A stretch of 64,000 bases of DNA. Source: Bufo bufo (taxonomy: Eukaryota; Chordata; Amphibia; Anura; Bufonidae). Below the pieces are notes generated by a model, which saw only the letters and a program-made list of their open reading frames with translations, ran no database searches and had not been told where the DNA came from. Below, one piece after another: positions 53,801 through 64,000 of the stretch. The number at the start of each line of letters is the position of its first letter. Positions within the stretch are counted from its first letter, which is position 1. Location: positions 5,226,946-5,290,945 of the forward strand of contig NC_053397.1 of assembly GCF_905171765.1 (NCBI RefSeq), read 5' to 3'. Both the position numbers and the translations under genes were made by a program.

Positions 53801-56800
53801 AGTATACACACAGTACAGTCTTATCCTCCTATCAGTATACACACAGTACAGTCTTATCCTTCTATCAGTATACACACAGTACAGTCTTATCCTCCTATCA
53901 GTATACACACAGTACAGTCTTATCCTTCTATCAGTATACACACAGTACAGTCTTATCCTCCTATCAGTATACACACAGTACAGTCTTATCCTCCTATCAG
54001 TATACACACAGTACAGTCTTATCCTCCTATCAGTATACACACAGTACAGTCTTATCCTCCTATCAGTATACACACAGTACAGTCTTATCCTCCTATCAGT
54101 ATACACACAGTACAGTCTTATCCTTCTATCAGTATACACACAGTACAGTCTTATCCTCCTATCAGTATACACACAGTACAGTCTTATCCTCCTATCAGTA
54201 TACACACAGTACAGTCTTATCCTTCTATCAGTATACACACAGTACAGTCTTATCCTCCTATCAGTATACACACAGTACAGTCTTATCCTCCTATCAGTAT
54301 ACACACAGTACAGTCTTATCCTTCTATCAGTATACACACACAGTACAGTCTTATCCTCCTATCAGTATACACACAGTACAGTCTTATCCTCCTATCAGTA
54401 TACACACAGTACAGTCTTATCCTCCTATCAGTATACATACAGTACAGTCTTATCCTTCTATCAGTATACACACAGTACAGTCTTATCCTCCTATCAGTAT
54501 ACACACAGTACAGTCTTATCCTCCTATCAGTACACACACAGTACAGTCTTATCCTCCTATCAGTATACACACAGTACAGTCTTATCCTCCTATCAGTATA
54601 CACACAGTACAGTCTTATCCTCCTATCAGTATACACACAGTACAGTCTTATCCTCCTATCAGTATACATACAGTACAGTCTTATCCTTCTATCAGTATAC
54701 ACACAGTACAGTCTTATCCTCCTATCAGTATACACACAGTACAGTCTTATGCTCCTATCAGTATACACACAGTACAGTCTTATCCTCCTATCAGTATACA
54801 CACAGTACAGTCTTATCCTCCTATCAGTATACACACAGTACAGTCTTATCCTCCTATCAGTATACACACAGTACAGTCTTATCCTCCTATCAGTATACAC
54901 ACAGTACAGTCTTATCCTCCTATCAGTATACACACAGTACAGTCTTATCCTCCTATCAGTATACACAGTACAGTCTTATCCTCCTATCAGTATACACACA
55001 GTACAGTCTTATCCTCCTATCAGTATACACACAGTACAGTCTTATCCTCCTATCAGTATACACACAGTACAGTCTTATCCTCCTATCAGTATACACACAG
55101 TACAGTCTTATCATTCTATCAGTATACACACAGTACAGTCTTATCCTTCTATCAGTATACACAGTACAGTCTTATCCTTCTATCAGTATACACACAGTAC
55201 AGTCTTATCCTCCTATCAGTATACACACAGTACAGTCTTATCCTCCTATCAGTATACACAGTACAGTCTTATCCTCCTATCAGTATACACACAGTACAGT
55301 CTTATCCTCCTATCAGTATACACACAGTACAGTCTTATCCTCCTATCAGTATACACACAGTACAGTCTTATCCTTCTATCAGTATACACACAGTACAGTC
55401 TTATCCTCCTATCAGTATAGACACAGTACAGTCTTATCCTTCTATCAGTATACACACAGTACAGTCTTATCCTCCTATCAGTATACACACAGTACAGTCT
55501 TATCCTCCTATCAGTATACACACAGTACAGTCTTATCCTCCTATCAGTATACACACAGTACAGTCTTATCCTTCTATCAGTATACACAGTACAGTCTTAT
55601 CCTTCTATCAGTATACACACAGTACAGTCTTATCCTTCTATCAGTATACACACAGTACAGTCTTATCCTTCTATCAGTATACAGACAGTACAGTCTTATC
55701 CTCCTATCAGTATACACACAGTACAGTCTTATCCTTCTATCAGTATACACACACAGTACAGTCTTATCCTCCTATCAGTATACACACAGTACAGTCTTAT
55801 CCTCCTATCAGTATACATACAGTACAGTCTTATCCTCCTATCAGTATACACAGTACAGTCTTATCCTCCTATCAGTATACACACAGTACAGTCTTATCCT
55901 CCTATCAGTATACACACAGTACAGTCTTATCCTTCTATCAGTATACACACAGTACAGTCTTATCCTCCTATCAGTATACACACAGTACAGTCTTATCCTC
56001 CTATCAGTATACACACAGTACAGTCTTATCCTCCTATCAGTATACACACAGTACAATCTTATCCTCCTATCAGTATACACACAGTACAGTCTTATCCTCC
56101 TATCAGTATACACACAGTACAGTCTTATCCTTCTATCAGTATACACACAGTACAGTCTTATCCTCCTATCAGTATACACACAGTACAGTCTTATCCTTCT
56201 ATCAGTATACACAGTACAGTCTTATCCTTCTATCAGTATACACACAGTACAGTCTTATCCTCCTATCAGTATACATACAGTACAGTCTTATCCTCCTATC
56301 AGTATACACAGTACAGTCTTATCCTCCTATCAGTATACACACAGTACAGTCTTATCCTTCTATCAGTATACACAGTACAGTCTTATCCTCCTATCAGTAT
56401 ACACACAGTACAGTCTTATCCTCCTATCAGTATACACACAGTACAGTCTTATCCTCCTATCAGTATACACACAGTACAGTCTTATCCTCCTATCAGTATA
56501 CACACAGTACAGTCTTATCCTTCTATCAGTATAGACACAGTACAGTCTTATCCTCCTATCAGTATACACACAGTACAGTCTTATCCTCCTATCAGTATAC
56601 ATACAGTACAGTCTTATCCTCCTATCAGTATACACAGTACAGTCTTATCCTCCTATCAGTATACACACAGTACAGTCTTATCCTCCTATCAGTATACACA
56701 CAGTACAGTCTTATCCTTCTATCAGTATACACACAGTACAGTCTTATCCTCCTATCAGTATACACACAGTACAGTCTTATCCTCCTATCAGTATACACAC

Positions 56801-59580
56801 AGTACAGTCTTATCCTCCTATCAGTATACACACAGTACAGTCTTATCCTCCTATCAGTATACACACAGTACAGTCTTATCCTCCTATCAGTATACACACA
56901 GTACAGTCTTATCCTCCTATCAGTATACACACAGTACAGTCTTATCCTTCTATCAGTATACACACAGTACAGTCTTATCCTCCTATCAGTATACACACAG
57001 TACAGTCTTATCCTCCTATCAGTATACACACAGTACAGTCTTATCCTTCTATCAGTATACACAGTACAGTCTTATCCTTCTATCAGTATACACACAGTAC
57101 AGTCTTATCCTCCTATCAGTATACATACAGTACAGTCTTATCCTCCTATCAGTATACACAGTACAGTCTTATCCTCCTATCAGTATACACACAGTACAGT
57201 CTTATCCTCCTATCAGTATAGACACAGTACAGTCTTATCCTCCTATCAGTATACACACAGTACAGTCTTATCCTCCTATCAGTATACACAGTACAGTCTT
57301 ATCCTTCTATCAGTATACACACAGTACAGTCTTATCCTCCTATCAGTATACACACAGTACAGTCTTATCCTTCTATCAGTATACACAGTACAGTCTTATC
57401 CTTCTATCAGTATACACACAGTACAGTCTTATCCTCCTATCAGTATACATACAGTACAGTCTTATCCTCCTATCAGTATACACACAGTACAGTCTTATCC
57501 TTCTATCAGTATACACACAGTACAGTCTTATCCTTCTATCAGTATACACACAGTACAGTCTTATCCTCCTATCAGTATACACACAGTACAGTCTTATCCT
57601 TCTATCAGTATACACACAGTACAGTCTTATCCTCCTATCAGTATACACACAGTACAGTCTTATCCTCCTATCAGTATACACACAGTACAGTCTTATCCTC
57701 CTATCAGTATACACACAGTACAGTCTTATCCTCCTATCAGTATACACACAGTACAGTCTTATCCTCCTATCAGTATACACACAGTACAGTCTTATCCTCC
57801 TATCAGTATACACACAGTACAGTCTTATCCTTCTATCAGTATACACACAGTACAGTCTTATCCTCCTATCAGTATACACACAGTACAGTCTTATCCTCCT
57901 ATCAGTATACACACAGTACAGTCTTATCCTCCTATCAGTATACACACAGTACAGTCTTATCCTCCTATCAGTATACACAGTACAGTCTTATCCTCCTATC
58001 AGTATACACACAGTACAGTCTTATCCTCCTATCAGTATACACACAGTACAGTCTTATCCTTCTATCAGTATACACACAGTACAGTCTTATCCTCCTATCA
58101 GTATACACACAGTACAGTCTTATCCTCCTATCAGTATACACACAGTACAGTCTTATCCTCCTATCAGTATACACACAGTACAGTCTTATCCTTCTATCAG
58201 TATACACACAGTACAGTCTTATCCTCCTATCAGTATACATACAGTACAGTCTTATCCTCCTATCAGTATACACAGTACAGTCTTATCCTTCTATCAGTAT
58301 ACACACAGTACAGTCTTATCCTCCTATCAGTATACACAGTACAGTCTTATCCTCCTATCAGTATACACAGTACAGTCTTATCCTCCTATCAGTATACACA
58401 GTACAGTCTTATCCTCCTATCAGTATACACACAGTACAGTCTTATCCTCCTATCAGTACACACAGTACAGTCTTATCCTCCTATCAGTATACACACAGTA
58501 CAGTCTTATCCTCCTATCAGTATACACACAGTACAGTCTTATCCTCCTATCAGTATACACACAGTACAGTCTTATCCTCCTATCAGTATACACACAGTAC
58601 AGTCTTATCCTTCTATCAGTATACACAGTACAGTCTTATCCTTCTATCAGTATACACACAGTACAGTCTTATCCTCCTATCAGTATACACACAGTACAGT
58701 CTTATCCTCCTATCAGTATACACACAATACAGTCTTATCCTCCTATCAGTACACACAGTACAGTCTTATCCTCCTATCAGTATACACACAGTACAGTCTT
58801 ATCCTTCTATCAGTATACACACAGTACAGTCTTATCCTTCTATCAGTATACACACAGTACAGTCTTATCCTCCTATCAGTATACACACAGTACAGTCTTA
58901 TCCTTCTATCAGTATACACACAGTACAGTCTTATCCTCCTATCAGTATACACACAGTACAGTCTTATCCTTCTATCAGTATACACACAATACAGTCTTAT
59001 CCTCCTATCAGTATACACACAGTACAGTCTTATCCTCCTATCAGTATACACACAGTACAGTCTTATCCTCCCATCAGTATACACACAGTACAGTCTTATC
59101 CTCCTATCAGTATACACACAGTACAGTCTTATCCTCCTATCAGTATACACACAGTACAGTCTTATCCTTCTATCAGTATACACACAGTACAGTCTTATCC
59201 TCCTATCAGTATACACACAGTACAGTCTTATCCTCCTATCAGTATACACACAGTACAGTCTTATCCTTCTATCAGTATACACACAGTACAGTCTTATCCT
59301 CCTATCAGTATACACACAGTACAGTCTTATCCTCCTATCAGTATACACACAGTACAGTCTTATCCTCCTATCAGTATACACAGTACAGTCTTATCCTCCT
59401 ATCAGTATACACACAGTACAGTCTTATCCTCCCATCAGTATACACACAGTACAGTCTTATCCTCCTATCAGTATACACACAGTACAGTCTTATCCTCCTA
59501 TCAGTATACACAGTACAGTCTTATCCTCCTATCAGTATACACACAGTACAGTCTTATCCTCCCATCAGTATACACACAGT
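50849..59580. repeat. 33-bp minisatellite, subfamily C (about 265 units)
   Basis: 33-bp units containing CTTATCCTCCTATCAGTATA and CACACAGTACAGT, related to subfamily B (shared TACAGTC, TATCC, ATCAGTATACACAC). Main variants are CCTTCTATC for CCTCCTATC, and 31-bp or 35-bp units through loss or gain of CA. Because 33 is divisible by three and the unit lacks stops, very long frames are open on both strands. They reflect the repeat, not selection. Confidence 0.97.
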
Positions 59581-59594
59581 GAAGGTTTTCCTCT

Positions 59595-60209
59595 ATGTGC
59601 AGTTTCCTCCTCCTCCGTGTGAACACCGTCCTTCTCAGTCTCTTCTTGATGATTTGCTGGGATTCCTCTCTGCTGCCCTCTTCCCGCGGGACCGGATTCC
59701 TAAATGAGGCTGAAGCCCCTCTGAAGGATCATTCCGCTCCAGAACTGGAAGCCGGAGGAGAGGAGCCGGGAGACCAGAACCGGGAGATCGGGAGACCAGA
59801 ACCGGGAGATCGGGAGACCAGAACCGGGAGATCGGGAGACCAGAACCGGGAGATCGGGAGACCAGAACCGGGAGATCGGGAGACCAGAACCGGGAGACCA
59901 GAATCGGGAGACCAGAACCGGGAGATCGGGAGACCAGAACCGGGAGATCGGGAGACCAGAACCGGGACTTTGGGAGACCAGAACCCGGACATCGGGAGAC
60001 CAGAACCGGGAGACCAGAACCCGGACATCGGGAGACCAGAACCAGGAGATCGGAATCTGGGACCGGGAGATCGGGAGACCAGCACCGAGGACAGAGGAGC
60101 CGGGAGCACAAGACCAAGGACCGGGGGATCAGCACCGAGGACAGCGGCATCAGGTAAGTCTCCAGGGGAAGGGGCGGTAGGTCGGGTCTGGATCCGCTGG
60201 AATCTTTGA
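59595..60209 (+). other. Open frame with signal-like N-terminus and splice-donor-like site
   Basis: ATG 59595 opens 204 codons. Residues 1-28 are hydrophobic (SFLLLRVNTVLLSLFLMICW), like a signal peptide, and are followed by charged Gly/Asp/Arg/Glu/Pro repeats from the 22-bp minisatellite. CAG|GTAAGT at 60151-60159 is a consensus 5' splice site. A first coding exon ending at 60153 is conceivable, but the ATG sits at the satellite edge with no promoter in sight. Most likely chance. Confidence 0.18.
59765..60090. repeat. 22-bp GC-rich minisatellite (about 14 units)
   Basis: Units with GAACCGGGAGATCGGGAG and CCAGAACC, some shortened or with AACCCGGACATC. Period 22, so each unit changes reading frame. 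Confidence 0.93.
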
Positions 60210-60414
60210 TGCTCAGAGAAAAGTTGCGGCGAAGAAGGAGAAGAGGTGACGGGAAGTCTGTGGGATTTGCGGGTGTTCGGGCGGAGGATATGGGGTCACT
60301 ATGGGGCACAGGGTCCATATGTCTCCTCTGCCATAGACGGGGCCTGTAAGGTGACGACAGATCACTGGCCAAACAGGGGTCCCCGGGGGTGAGGGGAGGT
60401 ATAGGTGCTGAGAA
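60180..60414. other. Short low-copy spacer
   Basis: G-rich unique sequence after the splice-donor-like site. No gene, RNA or regulatory feature recognised. Confidence 0.4.
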
Positions 60415-63400
60415 TATACTGCATGCACCCCACAATATACTGATCACACAGAGCATGCACCCCACAATCTACTGATCACACAGAGCATGCACCCCACAAT
60501 CTACTGATCACACAGAGCATGCACCCCACAATCTACTGATCACACAGAGCATGCACCCCACAATCTACTGACCACACAGAGCATGCACCCCACAATCTAC
60601 TGACCACACAGAGCATGCACCCCACAATCTACTGATCACTCAGAGCATGCACCCCACAATCTTCTGATCACACAGAGCATGCACCCCACAATCTACTGAC
60701 CACACAGAGCATGCACCCCGCAGTCTACTGACCACACAGAGCATGCACCCCACAATCTACTAATCACACAGAGCATGCACCCCACAATCTACTGATCACA
60801 CAGAGCATGCACCCCGCAGTCTACTGACCACACAGAGCATGCACCCCACAATCTACTGACCACACAGAGCATGCACCCCACAATCTACTGATCACACAGA
60901 GCATGCACCCCACAATCTACTGACCACACAGAGCATGCACCCCACAATCTACTGATCACACAGAGCATGCACCCGACAATCTACGGATCACACAGAGCAT
61001 GCACCCCACAATCTACTGATCACACAGAGCATGCACCCCACAATCTTCTGACCACACAGAGCATGCACCCCACAATCTACTGACCACACAGAGCATGCAC
61101 CCCACAATCTACTGATCACACAGAGCATGCACCCCACAATCTACTGACCACACAGAGCATGCACCCCACAATCTACTGACCACACAGAGCATGCACCCCA
61201 CAATCTACTGATCACTCAGAGCATGCACCCCACAATCTACTGACCACACAGAGCATGCACCCCACAATCTACTGATCACACAGAGCATGCACCCCACAAT
61301 CTACTGATCACACAGAGCATGCACCCCACAATCTACTGACCACACAGAGCATGCACCCCACAATCTACTGATCACTCAGAGCATGCACCCCACAATCTAC
61401 TGACCACACAGAGCATGCACCCCACAATCTTCTGATCACACAGAGCATGCACCCCACAATCTACTGACCACACAGAGCATGCACCCCACAATCTACTGAC
61501 CACACAGAGCATGCACCCCACAATCTTCTGATCACTCAGAGCATGCACCCCACAATCTACTGATCACTCAGAGCATGCACACCACAATCTTCTGATCACA
61601 CAGAGCATGCACCCCACAATCTACTGATCACACAGAGCATGTACCCCACAATCTACTGATCACACAGAGCATGCACCCCACAATCTACTGATCACACAGA
61701 GCATGCACCCCACAATCTACTGACCACACAGAGCATGCACCCCACAATCTACTGATCACACAGAGCATGCACCCCACAATCTACTGACCACACAGAGCAT
61801 GCACCCCACAATCTACTGATCACACAGAGCATGTACCCCACAATCTACTGACCACACAGAGCATGCACCCCACAATCTACTGACCACACAGAGCATGCAC
61901 CCCACAATCTACTGACCACACAGAGCATGCACCCCACAATCTACTGACCACACAGAGCATGCACCCCACAATCTACTGACCACACAGAGCATGCACCCCA
62001 CAATCTTCTGATCACTCAGAGCATGCAGCCCACAATCTACTGATCACACAGAGCATGTACCCCACAATCTACTGACCACACAGAGCATGCACCCCACAAT
62101 CTACTGATCACACAGAGCATGCACCCCACAATCTACTGATCACACAGAGCATGCACCCCGAAATCTACTCACCACACAGAGCATGCACCCCACAATCTAC
62201 TGACCACACAGAGCATGCACCCCACAATCTACTGACCACACAGAGCATGCACCCCACAATCTACTGACCACACAGAGCATGCACCCCACAATCTACTGAC
62301 CACACAACATGCACCCCACAATCTACTGATCACACAGAGCATGCACCCCACAATCTACTGACCACACAGAACATGCACCCCACAATCTACTGATCACACA
62401 GAGCATGCACCCCACAATCTACGGATCACACAGAACATGCACCCCACAATCTACTGACCACACAGAGCATGCACCCCGCAGTCTACTGACCACACAGAGC
62501 ATGCACCCCACAATCTACTGACCACACAGAGCATGCACCCCACAATCTACTGATCACACAGAGCATGCACCCCACAATCTACTGATCACACAGAGCATGT
62601 ACCCCACAATCTACTGATCACACAGAGCATGCACCCCACAATCTACTGACCACACAGAGCATGCACCCCACAATCTACTGACCACACAGAGCATGCACCC
62701 CACAATCTACTGATCACACAGAGCATGCACCCCACAATCTACGGATCACACAGAACATGCACCCCACAATCTACTGACCACACTGAGCATGCACCCCACA
62801 ATCTACTGATCACACAGAGCATGCACCCCACAATCTACTGATCACACAGAACATGCACCCCACAATCTACTGATCACACAGAGCATGCACCCCACAATCT
62901 ACTGACCACACAGAGCATGCACCCCACAATCTACTGATCACACAGAGCATGCACCCCACAATCTACGGATCACACAGAACATGCACCCCACAATCTACTG
63001 ACCACACTGAGCATGCACCCCACAATCTACTGATCACACAGAGCATGCACCCCACAATCTACTGATCACACAGAGCATGCACCCCACAATCTACTGATCA
63101 CACAGAGCATGCACCCCACAATCTACTGACCACACAGAACATGCACCCCACAATCTACTGACCACACAACATGCACCCCACAATCTACTGATCACACAGA
63201 GCATGCACCCCACAATCTACTGACCACACAGAGCATGCACCCCACAATCTACTGATTACTGAGAGCATGCACCCCACAATCTACTGATCACACAGAGCAT
63301 GCACCCCACAATCTACTGATCACACAGAGCATACATCCCACAATCTACTGATCACACAGAGCACGCACCCCACAATCTACTGATCACACATAGCATGCAC

Positions 63401-64000
63401 CCCACAATCTACTGATCACTGAGAGCATGCACCCCACAATCTACTGATCACACAGAGCATGCACCCCACAATCTACTGACCACACAGAGCATGCACCCCA
63501 CAATCTACTGATCACACAGAGCATGCACCCCACAATCTACTGACCACACAGAGCATGCACCCCACAATCTACTGACCACACAGAGCATGCACCCCACAAT
63601 CTACTGATCACACAGAGCATGCACCCCACAATCTACTGATCACACAGAGCATGCACCCCACAATCTACTGATCACACAGAGCATGCACCCCACAATCTAC
63701 TGATCACACAGAGCATGCACCCCACAATCTACTGATCACACAGAGCATGCACCCCACAATCTACTGATCACACAGAGCATGCACCCCACAATCTACTGAC
63801 CACACAGAGCATGCACCCCACAATCTACTGATCACACAGAGCATGCACCCCACAATCTACTGATCACACAGAGCATGCACCCCACAATCTACTGATCACA
63901 CAGAGCATGCACCCCACAATCTACTGACCACACAGAGCATGCACCCCATAATCTACTGACCACACAGAGCATGCACCCCACAATCTACTGATCACACAGA
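60415..64000. repeat. 32-bp minisatellite, continues past the window (about 112 units)
   Basis: 32-bp units containing CAGAGCATGCACCCCACA and ATCTACTGATCA. Main variants are TGACCACA for TGATCACA, CTTCTG, CGGATC, CACTCAGAG and AACATGC. It is unrelated in sequence to the first 32-bp array. Confidence 0.97.

Noticed and set aside
50847..59381. Minus-strand frames repeating YTDRRIRLYCV over the 33-bp array
   Set aside because: Same cause: stop-free 33-bp repeat read backwards. They begin and end wherever a unit length changes.
50755..59622. A 2955-codon open frame over the 33-bp array
   Set aside because: The unit length is a multiple of three and lacks stops, so frames stay open automatically. 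The peptide changes between three repeat phases wherever 31-bp or 35-bp units occur, which selection on a protein would not allow.
59635..60465. A 276-codon minus-strand frame over the 22-bp minisatellite
   Set aside because: Consists mainly of repeated SRFWSPDLPVLVSRSPGSGL-type peptides from the repeat. No start context or domain.

Overview
The window looks like vertebrate, most likely anuran amphibian, heterochromatin-like DNA. It contains no host gene that I can defend. It is built of tandem-repeat arrays and transposable elements nested in or between them. The amphibian call rests on the combination of full-length DIRS-type tyrosine-recombinase retrotransposons, a DD38E Tc1/mariner family, a hammerhead-ribozyme-bearing retroelement fragment and TAA-flanked Harbinger-like MITEs. 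It is an inference; a fish genome is not excluded.

Layout. 1-3421 is a 32-bp minisatellite. 3900-27137 was originally one array of a 92-bp satellite, now split by four insertions: a short, non-coding LTR retrotransposon (4262-7699, its 3' LTR split by a 500-bp MITE) and three DIRS elements, here called DIRS-A (7828-13511), DIRS-B (14624-20226) and DIRS-C (20319-25267). All three DIRS copies lie in the same orientation at the same base of the 92-bp unit. 27248-28798 is a Tc1/mariner element with one long transposase ORF. 29613-29790 is a GATA microsatellite. 30096-59580 is about 29 kb of one minisatellite superfamily: subfamily A (31 bp), its inverted relative B (31 bp) meeting A head to head near 39690, and C (33 bp). 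It is interrupted by a ribozyme-bearing retroelement fragment (32883-34680), a small MITE (39337-39545), a second Tc1 copy (46716-48265), a non-autonomous hAT-like element with its own minisatellite (48300-50032) and an inverted-repeat element (50187-50722). 59765-60090 is a 22-bp minisatellite and 60415-64000 a further 32-bp array that runs off the window.

How the coding parts work together. Each DIRS element carries a Gag-like ORF, an RT/RNase H ORF ending in a methyltransferase-like region, and a tyrosine recombinase (YR) ORF overlapping the RT ORF in another frame. Inverted terminal repeats and an internal complementary region (ICR) complete the structure. The ICR is the reverse complement of the left end joined to the right end around a GTT core, which is what the circular-intermediate model of DIRS replication predicts. 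Gag or RT is broken in every copy. The YR frame is open with its catalytic residues in all three.

Most notable points: the shared DIRS landing site in the 92-bp satellite; a TCTCGCGAGA plus GCGGCCAT promoter-like module in all three DIRS leaders; a minimal type I hammerhead ribozyme on the minus strand at 33339-33388; the 16-kb inverted minisatellite with a 57-unit higher-order repeat; and a long reading frame that stays open opposite RT from Gag towards YR.
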